Below, in pieces: positions 8,249 to 16,490 of a stretch of DNA of 56,791 nt. The DNA is taken from NCBI GenBank assembly GCA_029933005.1, contig JAOZOY010000010.1:1-56791 (forward strand), in the 5' to 3' direction. The notes beneath the pieces are model-generated. The model had not been told where the DNA came from. It saw only the letters and a list, made by a program, of their open reading frames with translations, and did not search any database. Source of the DNA: Deltaproteobacteria bacterium. Its GTDB lineage: Bacteria; Desulfobacterota; Desulfobulbia; Desulfobulbales; SURF-16. The translations under genes were made by a program, and so were the position numbers. How positions within the stretch are numbered: position 1 is the stretch's first letter; every line of letters starts with the position of its first letter.

Positions 8249-9414
8249 CAGCAGCCTCCTGCTTGTTTTTGAGCAACAATATTTTCAATAATTTTCACAG
8301 CTGCCTGGGGACGGCTGTAGAGATCAACTGCATCGGCATAGGTAGATCCATTTTTACCCCATGCACGCAAAAGATCCGGTTGCAGCATCTGAGCGAGTAA
8401 GCGGTTCATCTCCTGCTGGTCAAAAGGGTCGGGAACCAGACAACCCGCAGCTGCTTTTTTTACATGAAAGGCAAATCCGCACACTGCTGTTACCAGCACG
8501 GAAAGTCCGGCAACCATTGCTTCAAGAATAACATTGCCGGCAGTTTCCGAGATGGCCGGGTGAAGAAGCATATCAGCCCCGGCCAAAAATCGTGGAACAT
8601 CCTGCCGTGTACCAAGAAAGTGAGTCTGATCAGCAACACCTGCGCGATCGGCCTGGCGCAGATAGGGTTTCTTTTTTCCCTTGCCGATCACAAAGAGTCT
8701 GGTTTTTTTACGTAATTCATCAGGTAAAGCAGCCAAGGCCTCAATAGATCGGCCAACCCCTTTGCGAGAAAAATCCGAGCCTATCATGAGAAGCATAAAT
8801 TCATCCGGCCCTACCCTGAGCTCATCTCTCACCCTGCGACGTATTTTCGCTGTTTGGCTTTTCCTGATTCTCTCTTTATCAATACCAGGGGGCAGACAGT
8901 GAAATCTTTCATCAGGTGTGCCATAAACGCTTATATAATTTTTTTTCTCAGCCTCGGAAATATACATGATATGGGTGGTGGAATTTTTCCCGAAAACGGC
9001 CTTTTCAAAAGCGGCATAGGTGCGGTAACGATTGGTCCATCTGGCAAGAAAACTGCGGCGTCGAGCAATATCGAGTACATAGCAGACATCGGCGTTATAA
9101 TAGAGATCAAGTCCTGGTAGGCGGTTAAAGCCGACGATCAAGTCAAAAGCAGAGGGGTCAGCAAGTTTCTGAAACTGGTTCACAAAAGACAGGGCGCGAC
9201 CGTGGTTTGTCATCCCTTTTGCAAAAAGTAGAACAACTTCCACGTCTTGGGGTTTTTCTCCTTCCCAGGACATAGTAAAAATTTTTACCTGATGTTTATT
9301 GGATACGCATGCATGGACAATATGTAAAAAACTTTTTTCCAGCCCGCCATAGGGATAAAAATTATTCAGCAGAAAAGCCAGCTTCAGTTGGCCGACATTT
9401 TTTTTCTTTCCCAT
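8248..9414 (-). CDS. waaG: LPS core glycosyltransferase WaaG (GT4)
   Basis: 388 residues closely resembling E. coli WaaG, which adds the first glucose to heptose II of the core from UDP-glucose. Shared landmarks in order: NNFYPYGGLEKSF, MSWEGEKP, GMTNHGRALSF, VGFNRLPGLDLYYNADVCY, RTYAAFEKAVF, GSDFSRKGVGRSIEAL, DMLLHPAISETAGNVILEA and TAVCGFAFH. The E-x7-E type donor motif is present in ETAGNVILEA. It heads the minus-strand waaG-waaP pair, divergent from the kinase at 9661 with a 155-bp promoter region between (9415-9569). Confidence 0.93.
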   Translation of the reverse strand: MGKKKNVGQLKLAFLLNNFYPYGGLEKSFLHIVHACVSNKHQVKIFTMSWEGEKPQDVEVVLLFAKGMTNHGRALSFVNQFQKLADPSAFDLIVGFNRLPGLDLYYNADVCYVLDIARRRSFLARWTNRYRTYAAFEKAVFGKNSTTHIMYISEAEKKNYISVYGTPDERFHCLPPGIDKERIRKSQTAKIRRRVRDELRVGPDEFMLLMIGSDFSRKGVGRSIEALAALPDELRKKTRLFVIGKGKKKPYLRQADRAGVADQTHFLGTRQDVPRFLAGADMLLHPAISETAGNVILEAMVAGLSVLVTAVCGFAFHVKKAAAGCLVPDPFDQQEMNRLLAQMLQPDLLRAWGKNGSTYADAVDLYSRPQAAVKIIENIVAQKQAGGC

Positions 9415-9569
9415 ACTTCTTTCAAGATCCTTTTGGTCATGGACTTATTACCCATAAACATACATTCCGGACAAGAGATACTAGCATTTTTTTCTTGACT
9501 TCACAAACCCATTATCCTTAGTTTTATGAGATTATCCATGTCCAAAAGATTATTTTTTGGAGAAATAAA

Positions 9570-9677
9570 ATGATAGAAAAAGAACTTTGCGACAATCCGG
9601 CCTGTCCCAAGTGGAAAGACTCTGTTGAGCTCATAGCTGTTGGTGTGGATTTAGGGAAAAGTGAAAATACTTCTTAA
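9570..9677 (+). CDS. Candidate 35-residue leader ORF
   Basis: Starts at ATG 9570 with a good GGAG 10-13 bases upstream and encodes a short polar peptide with one CDNPAC motif (Cys-x4-Cys). It overlaps the first 17 bases of the kinase gene that begins with GTG at 9661, in another frame. This arrangement suits translational coupling or a leader peptide, but no family is recognised, so the ORF may be chance. Confidence 0.3.
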   Translation: MIEKELCDNPACPKWKDSVELIAVGVDLGKSENTS

Positions 9678-10395
9678 AAATCAAAGTGATCGTGAGTTGG
9701 TTGTGGCTGCTTCAGAGGAGGTCGTCTGCCATGCGCCGATGTGGGTTCTCCGTTCGAATGATGAAAGATGTGTTGTTGAGCTTCTTGACGGAAAACTGGA
9801 ACGTCTTCATGGTGGCGTGCGGGCGGATGTTTATTTTTTCGAGCGTGGGGGGCAGCGCTGTTGCGTAAAATGGTTTCATGACAGGCGCTTTGTTTCCCGA
9901 CTCAGAAATGAGCTGGGAATCGGCAGGGCGTATCTGGCCTACAAAAAAGGACTGCAACTGGAACGGCTTGGTGTTCATGCCCCTCGGGTGTTGGGGGTGC
10001 TTCAGCCTCGTCGGTTTGGAGCGGCTCTTCTTGTTATGGAAATGATCGACGGATATCAACAGATGAATTTGATGCTGGAGTCTTGGAAGGAGCATTCGGC
10101 GGATTTGAGTGAAGATCCACGTCTTCTCAAGTTGGCTGAGCAGTTCGGGCGTTTTGCTGGTGAGGTGCATGCTGCGGGAGTGTTGCATAAGGATTTTTCA
10201 CCGCGTAATGTGCTGGTCAATGAATCCGGAGCTGTATTCACATTTTGTCTCATTGATCTTGAGGATGTGGATTTTGGCAACAATCCCCACGGTAATCTTG
10301 AGCATTTCAACGAGCGCATGCCCCGTTATCTGAACGAAAGTGAATTCACATTTTACCTTAAGCATTTCAATAATGGGTATAGAGGACGTTCTTGA
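9661..10395 (+). CDS. LPS kinase family protein (WaaP/Kdo-kinase-like)
   Basis: 244 residues. Kinase landmarks are CVKWFHDRRFV (phosphate-anchoring Lys), VMEMIDGY (hinge), HAAGVLHKDFSPRNVLV (catalytic loop with Asp and Asn) and LIDLEDVDF (metal-binding Asp). This is the lipopolysaccharide kinase/Kdo kinase clan and probably phosphorylates a core sugar in the cytoplasm. It differs from the WaaP at 7361 and is the second of several such kinases in the window. Start GTG 9661 has AGGG 5 bases upstream. Its stop overlaps the next start (TGATG-type junction at 10393-10397), forming an operon with the GT4 gene. Confidence 0.75.
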   Translation: MKILLKNQSDRELVVAASEEVVCHAPMWVLRSNDERCVVELLDGKLERLHGGVRADVYFFERGGQRCCVKWFHDRRFVSRLRNELGIGRAYLAYKKGLQLERLGVHAPRVLGVLQPRRFGAALLVMEMIDGYQQMNLMLESWKEHSADLSEDPRLLKLAEQFGRFAGEVHAAGVLHKDFSPRNVLVNESGAVFTFCLIDLEDVDFGNNPHGNLEHFNERMPRYLNESEFTFYLKHFNNGYRGRS

Positions 10396-11543
10396 TGAAA
10401 ATCGCCATGCTGACATCAGATTATCTTCCAAGTATTGGAGGAATTGCTTCTCATATCTATGAACTTTCCAAGGCTTTGCGTGACGCCGGCCATGAAGTCG
10501 AGATATGGTATTGGAACCGGAAAGGACAGCAAACAGACACAAATCAGGCCGGGGACATTCCCGTACGTAATTTTTCTATGCAGGGCAGTTCAAAAAAAGG
10601 GCATAAACTTACCTCTTTTTTGGCTGCGGAAATTCAGGGCTGTCTGCAGGAATTTGATGCCCAGGTGTTGCATGTCCACACACTTGATCACTTGATGAGG
10701 GCCATTGCTCAAGTACGAAAAACCTATAAAGGCGTGACTGTCTGGACAAACCATACAAGCCGTTTTCTCCGCAAAGTAGGTTCTTTCTGGTGGCGACTTA
10801 AGTTAAGAGCAAATGCCCGCGGTTTTGATGGATTGTTGGCTCCGAGTGAAGAGTTGCTTGAAAAAGCACTGTTTCTAGGAATTAAAAAAGATCACTGTCG
10901 TTACATTGCAAATGGTGTTGATGTGAACAAGTTTGCAGTCATTGATCGGCGTGAGGCACGCAAAAAGTTGAAAATTGCTGAAAATAAATTCGTTCTTCTT
11001 TCAACGCGACGATTTTCGCCGAAAAACGGTATACGCTTTCTTGCAGAAGCCATGGCAGAGGTGAATCGAATTGTGCCTGAGGTGTTGTGCGTGTTCTGTG
11101 GAAACACGCCGGAGGCAAAGGATTGGCCTGCAGTTGAGCAGATCGTTAAAGAGAATGAGCTAGAGCCTTTTGTCCGGTTTGAGGGTGCTGTTCCCAATGC
11201 AACAATTAATATATATATAAGCGCTGCGGATGTTGTCGTGCTCCCTTCTTTGATGGAGGCTACCAGTATTTCAGGATTGGAAGCGATGTCGGCAAGTCGC
11301 CCGCTGATAGGAACCAGGGTAGGCGGTATTCCGGAATTGATTGAGGAAGGGAAAAATGGTTTTCTCGTTGATCCGTCCGATTCTCATGCCCTGGAGGAAG
11401 GTATTATAAAAATGTATCAGTCACCCAATAGGGAACAGATGGGGCGGTTTGCAAGAGAAAAGGTGATCAGGAAATATTCCTGGGAAATGGTGGCTGACAA
11501 GGTTATTTGTTTTTATCAGGATTGCGGAGTCGGCCAGGTATAA
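10395..11543 (+). CDS. GT4 glycosyltransferase, LPS/core locus
   Basis: 382 residues from ATG 10395. The N-terminal acceptor domain has SDYLPSIGGIASHIYELSKAL (GG-x-x-H motif). The C-terminal nucleotide-sugar domain includes STRRFSPKNGIRFLAEAM, VVLPSLMEATSISGLEAMSASRPLIGTRVGGIPELI and NGFLVDP. The EATSISGLE E-x7-E pattern is typical of retaining GT4 enzymes. Donor and acceptor cannot be told from sequence. Context (kinase upstream, WaaF downstream) suggests a core or O-chain sugar. Confidence 0.85.
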   Translation: MKIAMLTSDYLPSIGGIASHIYELSKALRDAGHEVEIWYWNRKGQQTDTNQAGDIPVRNFSMQGSSKKGHKLTSFLAAEIQGCLQEFDAQVLHVHTLDHLMRAIAQVRKTYKGVTVWTNHTSRFLRKVGSFWWRLKLRANARGFDGLLAPSEELLEKALFLGIKKDHCRYIANGVDVNKFAVIDRREARKKLKIAENKFVLLSTRRFSPKNGIRFLAEAMAEVNRIVPEVLCVFCGNTPEAKDWPAVEQIVKENELEPFVRFEGAVPNATINIYISAADVVVLPSLMEATSISGLEAMSASRPLIGTRVGGIPELIEEGKNGFLVDPSDSHALEEGIIKMYQSPNREQMGRFAREKVIRKYSWEMVADKVICFYQDCGVGQV

Positions 11544-11579
11544 AAAAAAGTTTTTGTGATTTTCAGATTAATTTTTTTA

Positions 11580-11619
11580 GGCCGACAAGGTTTTCCTCTA
11601 GGCTTGGCAGTTGTCGGCC
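11580..11619. repeat. Hairpin after GT4 gene
   Basis: Perfect 9-bp inverted repeat GGCCGACAA (11580-11588) and TTGTCGGCC (11611-11619) with a 22-base loop. A T-run precedes rather than follows it on the plus strand, so it is not a classical terminator for the gene ending at 11543. The rest of the 482-bp gap 11544-12025 holds relic B3 and no recognisable gene. Confidence 0.5.
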
Positions 11620-11798
11620 AATCTGTTAAGTTAAGGGGCTTGAATGACAATTTATTTCCTGATGAGGGCATAAAAAGGTAACTATTCAGGTTGTGCCCCA
11701 TAGTTAGCAAAATCACTGTTCCTTCTTAGTAATAAGATTTTGAGTAGACTGTATAAAAAACGCAGAATCGACACGATAAGTTAAAATTGTCCACTCAT

Positions 11799-11904
11799 GT
11801 CATTCCGGCATGTCCTTAGCCGGAGATAAGCACCCTTAAAAACAGGGCATAAACTCCGACTTTGATCCAGAAACTAGCCACACACTCCATCCTGGATCCC
11901 GGCG
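11799..11904. repeat. Decayed family B repeat, copy B3
   Basis: Begins GTCATTCCGGCATG like B1 and keeps AGCCGGAGATAAGC and ACTCCGACTTTGATCC-like blocks but has lost the right terminus. Read as an old relic of the same palindromic family. Confidence 0.5.
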
Positions 11905-12025
11905 AAGCGGTATAAAGAAAAATGAAAATTTCCTGCAGAGGCACAGAGTTTTTTTCTCTGCCCCTCAGAATGCTACGTTATTTTTGAGCGAGCCCCATAG
12001 GCCTAATTGTAAATTTTTCTAAAAA

Positions 12026-13096
12026 ATGCAAAGTAAGAAAAAAGGAATGCAAGGCAACAGAGCACCGGAGACAATTGTTGTCCGCTGCCCCAATTGGGTT
12101 GGTGATTTAATAATGGCAACTCCGGTGTTTGAATGTTTGCGAAATAATTTTCCGCATTCACGCCTGGTTGCCGTGACGCGACAGTACAATATACGGATTA
12201 TAGAAGATCTGCCATGGCTGGATAGCGTGATTGCCTGCGATGACAAGACATGGGGCGGTATCTGGAGAACTGCCGGGTCGGTTCGCGATTTGAAGCCGGA
12301 TTGGGCTGTTTTGTTGCCCAATTCGTTCCGTTCATGGCTTGTTCTGCGTCTTGCCGGAGTCAGAAAGATTTACGGCTATCGTCGTGGTGAACGGAAATTG
12401 TTTGTGAAAGGGCCTGAACCTGGGCGGGATGCGCAAGGCTATATTCCATGTCCCATGATCGATTATTATCTGGAAATCTGCAATTGGCTGGGACTGAAAG
12501 TGCCGGAATCACCAAAACCGTATTTAAACATATCCCCACATCTTCAGGGCGAAGGGGATATGCTGCTGCAAAGATACGGAATTCAACCTGACGATCTGGT
12601 CATCGGTTTGAATCCGGGCGCCAAATTTGGTTCGTCAAAATGCTGGCCGCCTGAGTACTTTGCAAAACTGGCGGATCTGCTTGAAAAGGAACTCAACTGT
12701 AAACTCCTCCTGCTGGTAGGGCCGGGAGAAGATCGCATTGCCCGGGATATTGTCTCCGGCTCTAGAGCCTCAATCATCAATACAGCTCCGGACAAAATAG
12801 ATCTCGGACTGCTGAAGCCGGTGATCAGTCGTTGTCAGCTGCTGATTACCAATGACACCGGGCCACGGCATTATGCAACGGCAATGGATATCCCGGTGGT
12901 GGTTCTCATGGGACCGACGGATCAGCGTTATACTCAATCTAATCTCGACAAGACGGTTGTGCTCCGTCATGATCTGCCCTGCGCACCCTGCCATAAAAAA
13001 ATATGTCCGACGGATCATCAATGCATGCGGGAAATCAGGCCGGAAGATGTCTTGCAGGCAACGCTTAAGCTGTTGCGACAGGAAACGTGTAAATGA
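12026..13096 (+). CDS. waaF: ADP-heptose:LPS heptosyltransferase II
   Basis: 356 residues of family GT9. The start region VVRCPNWVGDLIMATPVFECL is the WaaF signature (inverting GT-B fold). Nucleotide-binding elements are NPGAKFGSSKCWPPEYF and ITNDTGPRHYATAMDIPVVVLMGPTDQRYTQ, and the conserved Cys/His segment PCAPCHKKICPTDHQCM is found in many WaaF proteins. The enzyme adds heptose II to the inner core. ATG 12026 or 12047 could be the start; neither has an ideal ribosome site. It overlaps the next gene by 4 bases (ATGA). Confidence 0.92.
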   Translation: MQSKKKGMQGNRAPETIVVRCPNWVGDLIMATPVFECLRNNFPHSRLVAVTRQYNIRIIEDLPWLDSVIACDDKTWGGIWRTAGSVRDLKPDWAVLLPNSFRSWLVLRLAGVRKIYGYRRGERKLFVKGPEPGRDAQGYIPCPMIDYYLEICNWLGLKVPESPKPYLNISPHLQGEGDMLLQRYGIQPDDLVIGLNPGAKFGSSKCWPPEYFAKLADLLEKELNCKLLLLVGPGEDRIARDIVSGSRASIINTAPDKIDLGLLKPVISRCQLLITNDTGPRHYATAMDIPVVVLMGPTDQRYTQSNLDKTVVLRHDLPCAPCHKKICPTDHQCMREIRPEDVLQATLKLLRQETCK

Positions 13097-14583
13097 TCAC
13101 ATCTTATTTCAGGGAAAGATGGCGGGAAATTCAGCTGGCGCCGGATTCTGTTGCTTTGAAGGAATTGGCCGATCAGGTGGCCCAGACCTTTCTTGACAGG
13201 CATTTTTTTAATGACTGTTTTGAGGATGATTATGTAGAACTTCTCTGTGAGATGGCTACATTTGCTGATGAGGAGTTAAACAGAATCGGGGCCTCGGCAT
13301 TATTCGGTGGAGTTGTTGAACGTCTTTGTGATGAGTTTGAGGAGTTGCAAACCGAGGCCTATAACCGGTTTATGAGTCATGTCCTTACCTTTTGCAGAAA
13401 GCATCCGGAAGGGAAAAAACTCAATGAACGGATGCAGCGGTTCGGGATGAATAATCTTGGCGATCTTTATCGCCGGGCAGAACGGCTGCGCAAGATGAGC
13501 GGTAACTATCGTGATTTTCCTCTGCGGGTCGAGAAAATACTCGTTTTATCACGTGTGACCATTGGCGCGGACATCGCGGTTACAAGTGTTTTGCTGCAAC
13601 GGTTGGGGCGGATGTATCCGGAGGCGGAAATTGTCCTGTTGGGCAATCGAAAACTCAAAGGCCTTTATAGTGCCAATTCCCGAATTCGCATACTGGAAAC
13701 AAATTATGTCCGCCGGGGAGGACTGATGGTCCGCCTGCGCAGCTGGTTTGATGTTCTGCAGGCCATTGACAGCGAGGTCGCCGGCTGTGATCCGTCGAAA
13801 GTATTAGTCATGGATCCGGATTCCCGCTTGTCACAGCTTGGCATGCTGCCTCTGGTTGATGATCGAAATTATCTTTTTTTTAACAGTCGCCGAACTTCTG
13901 GTTTTGACCCGAAAATGTGTGTTTCCGAAATGGCCAACCAGTGGATGAGTCAGGTCACTGCGTCCCGTGATTTCTGTTATCCTGCCGTGTGGCTGCCCAG
14001 GGAGAAACTGGATCTTGCCGAAAAAATACTCAAAAGATACCGGGACGCCGGTTGCCGGCGGTTGATAGCGATCAACCTTGGGGTCGGCGGTAACAGCCGA
14101 AAACGTATTTCCGGTGAGTTTGAGAAATCTCTACTTCTTCACCTGTTGGCTGAACCGGACACGGTGATCCTCCTTGATAAGGGCTTTGGCCAGGAAGAGC
14201 TGGAACGTTCTAATCAGCTGATGCAGATCCTGATAGATCAGGGGCATGCCGCGGCCCATGGCTCATTTCAACAGTTTCCCGAGTCCGTTTTTACCCATGG
14301 TGTTGTCGGTATGGAGGCCGCAATCAACGAGGCAGCCGCACTGATCGCCCATTGTGACGAATTTATTGGCTATGATTCGGCCTGCCAGCATATTGCGGCT
14401 GCTCTTGAAGTGCCGACCTTTATTGTTTTTGCCGGGTCCAATAACACCCGGTTTGTTCGGCGCTGGCGACCGTTCGGTTTGGGGCGGAACGAAGTTGTGC
14501 ATGTCGATACGCTCACTCATCCACCTGTCTATAATCCGCAGACTATTATCCTGCGGATTATGCAAGCCAGGAAGGCTGTCTGA
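13093..14583 (+). CDS. GT9/heptosyltransferase-like protein with N-terminal extension
   Basis: 496 residues. From about residue 150 it has a GT9-like fold: EKILVLSRVTIGADIAVTSVLLQRL resembles the heptosyltransferase start, followed by INLGVGGNSRKRI and HCDEFIGYDSACQHIAAALEVPTFIVFAGSNNTRF (the donor-domain D-SxxxHxAAA motif). The first 150 residues are helical and acidic and are not part of normal WaaC/WaaF. It is likely a core or O-chain heptosyl- or other glycosyltransferase; the acceptor is unknown. It is coupled to waaF by a 4-base overlap. Its stop codon lies 3-4 bases inside repeat element E. Confidence 0.65.
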   Translation: MITSYFRERWREIQLAPDSVALKELADQVAQTFLDRHFFNDCFEDDYVELLCEMATFADEELNRIGASALFGGVVERLCDEFEELQTEAYNRFMSHVLTFCRKHPEGKKLNERMQRFGMNNLGDLYRRAERLRKMSGNYRDFPLRVEKILVLSRVTIGADIAVTSVLLQRLGRMYPEAEIVLLGNRKLKGLYSANSRIRILETNYVRRGGLMVRLRSWFDVLQAIDSEVAGCDPSKVLVMDPDSRLSQLGMLPLVDDRNYLFFNSRRTSGFDPKMCVSEMANQWMSQVTASRDFCYPAVWLPREKLDLAEKILKRYRDAGCRRLIAINLGVGGNSRKRISGEFEKSLLLHLLAEPDTVILLDKGFGQEELERSNQLMQILIDQGHAAAHGSFQQFPESVFTHGVVGMEAAINEAAALIAHCDEFIGYDSACQHIAAALEVPTFIVFAGSNNTRFVRRWRPFGLGRNEVVHVDTLTHPPVYNPQTIILRIMQARKAV

Positions 14584-14746
14584 GAATGACCTTTTTCCCC
14601 AACTCTGCGTTATTCTGAAAAAATAATGCTCGTAGGTAAGCGAGTTTACGAGACTCCGATATCAACTATATGACTGCGCTTATTTTTTCAGAATGCCTCG
14701 GAGTCTGGGCTTACCTGATTTGAGAAAAAATGCCTATTCTCGGACA
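14577..14746. mobile_element. Family E palindromic element
   Basis: About 170 bp with imperfect terminal inverted repeats (TGTCTGAGAAT left, ATTCTCGGACA right) and a stronger inner pair, TTCTGAAAAAATAATGCTCG near 14612 against its complement near 14680-14699. The right arm carries the shared core GGTAAGCCCAGACTCCGA on the minus strand (14698-14715). It fills the gap between the GT9-like and radical SAM genes. Confidence 0.6.
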
Positions 14747-14767
14747 ACCTCCTAGGAGAATTCAAAA

Positions 14768-16267
14768 ATGAAGATCCTTTTTATATACCCGAACAGCGGT
14801 TCACAAACAGGTTTTAACTATGGGGTGGCGCAAATGGCCGCTCATCTTGAACAGGCGGGTCATGAGACTGTTTTTCTCCATCTGTGCGAAGATATTGAAC
14901 CACTTCCCAATAAAGAACAGTTTCTCCAAAGGGTCGGTGATCTGAAGCCGGATATTATTGGTTTTTCCGTCGTCACCAATCAATGGCCGTTAACGGCCGA
15001 GGTTGCCGGTTGGTGCCGGGATGAACTCAATATCCCCCTGGTCTGCGGTGGCGTCCATGCGACCGTGGCCGGCCGGCAGGTTCTGGAAACCGGTTTGTTT
15101 GACTATATTATGGTCGGGGAGTGCGAGGATGCTGTCGTTGATTTTCTTGACAGACTCGCAGAAGGGAAAAGTGTGCGGGACGTGGCCAATCTCGGCATGG
15201 TGCTTGATGGAAAAATTGTTATCAATCCCGTTCGTCCGCTGCCACAGTTAAATGAGTTTCCGCCAAAAAACTATGAGATTTTTGATTTTCAGAAAATAAT
15301 CGATGCCAAGGACGGTTGGGTCGGGCTGATGGCGTCCCGTGGCTGTCCGTATAACTGTACATATTGCTTTAACCATGTGATGGTAAAACAGTATTGCCAT
15401 GATTTGCAATGTTCTGTGGGACAATTGAAATACATCCGCCACCATACCGTTGAACAGGTCATTGACGAAATTAAATACCTGGAGAAAAACTACAAAAACA
15501 TCAAGATGTACATCTTTGATGATGATCTGTTTATTTTTAATAAAAAATTTGTCATGGAGTTTTGTCGGCAGTATAAAAAAATATCATCTATGCCTTTTGT
15601 GGTTAATGGTCATGTCGGCCTGTTTGACGAAGAACGGGCCCGGGCTCTGGCCGATGCCAACTGTTATATGGTTAAATTTGGTGTGGAAAGCGGCAGCGAA
15701 AAAATCCGCACGCAGATTATGCATCGTAAAATGTCCAACAGGATGATTGCTGACGCCATCGCCATGGTCCATCAATACTTCATGCAAAGTTCCTGCTTTA
15801 TCATGTTTGGTCTGCCCCATGAAACCATCGATGATGTGATGGATACGGTAAAACTGATGAGCCAAACCCTTCCCAGTCGCTTTCGCTGGACCTATTTTTA
15901 TCCTTTTCCCGGCACTGAAGCTCATCGCATGAGCGTTGAAGGTGGATTCGTTGACAAAGACAAGATTGGTTCACTCATGAATTTTACGGACTCGTCATGC
16001 CTGGATTTCGGTAAGGAACAAAACCTGTTTCTCGAAAAGATCGGCCGTCTTCTGCCATGGTTTGTCAATGCCTATTCTAATCTGGAGGTTGCGTCATTCT
16101 ATCGGGAAAAAATAGAAGAGCTAATGGCAATGGATCAGGATAAATGGCAGAGTTGTTCTCCATCGTTACATGATCTTGACAAGAAGTACTCGGCTCGTTT
16201 TGCAGAGGAAGGCAAAAAACATTATGCGGTCAAGTACAATCCGTTCATGGGCGTCATGTCCTCCTGA
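14768..16267 (+). CDS. B12-binding-domain radical SAM protein
   Basis: 499 residues. The N-terminal Rossmann-like domain (about 1-140, MKILFIYPNSG...YGVAQMAAHLEQAGHET) is of the cobalamin-binding type. The radical SAM core has the iron-sulfur motif SRGCPYNCTYCFNH near residue 190 (Cys-x3-Cys-x2-Cys) and the downstream strand FGVESGSEKIRTQIMHRKMS. The family includes BchE-like and P-methylase-like enzymes that methylate or rearrange unactivated carbons. Embedded between LPS core genes and msbA, it may modify lipid A or a core sugar, but the substrate is unknown. AGGAG 10 bases upstream supports ATG 14768. Confidence 0.85.
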   Translation: MKILFIYPNSGSQTGFNYGVAQMAAHLEQAGHETVFLHLCEDIEPLPNKEQFLQRVGDLKPDIIGFSVVTNQWPLTAEVAGWCRDELNIPLVCGGVHATVAGRQVLETGLFDYIMVGECEDAVVDFLDRLAEGKSVRDVANLGMVLDGKIVINPVRPLPQLNEFPPKNYEIFDFQKIIDAKDGWVGLMASRGCPYNCTYCFNHVMVKQYCHDLQCSVGQLKYIRHHTVEQVIDEIKYLEKNYKNIKMYIFDDDLFIFNKKFVMEFCRQYKKISSMPFVVNGHVGLFDEERARALADANCYMVKFGVESGSEKIRTQIMHRKMSNRMIADAIAMVHQYFMQSSCFIMFGLPHETIDDVMDTVKLMSQTLPSRFRWTYFYPFPGTEAHRMSVEGGFVDKDKIGSLMNFTDSSCLDFGKEQNLFLEKIGRLLPWFVNAYSNLEVASFYREKIEELMAMDQDKWQSCSPSLHDLDKKYSARFAEEGKKHYAVKYNPFMGVMSS

Positions 16268-16490
16268 ATTTGTAACCGTTCATCGCGACTATAGATTTAC
16301 GGGAAACTCTATCCTGAAGCGTTTATCTGCACCTTGAATTTGTTCATTAACGATTTTCAGAATTTTGCCTAAATGATCCATTCGGAGTATCCTCACTGGT
16401 TTGTCTATTTTTGAAAAGACTGTCGTTTCACTGGAGTCTGTAATGAAAAAATCAGGTTGAGCACATGCAGAGAGTTTTAAGGTAAAAATA

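Noticed and set aside
9495-9527. Sigma-70 promoter TTGACT upstream of the kinase at 9661
   Set aside because: The -35-like box is good but no acceptable -10 box lies at 16-18 bases.
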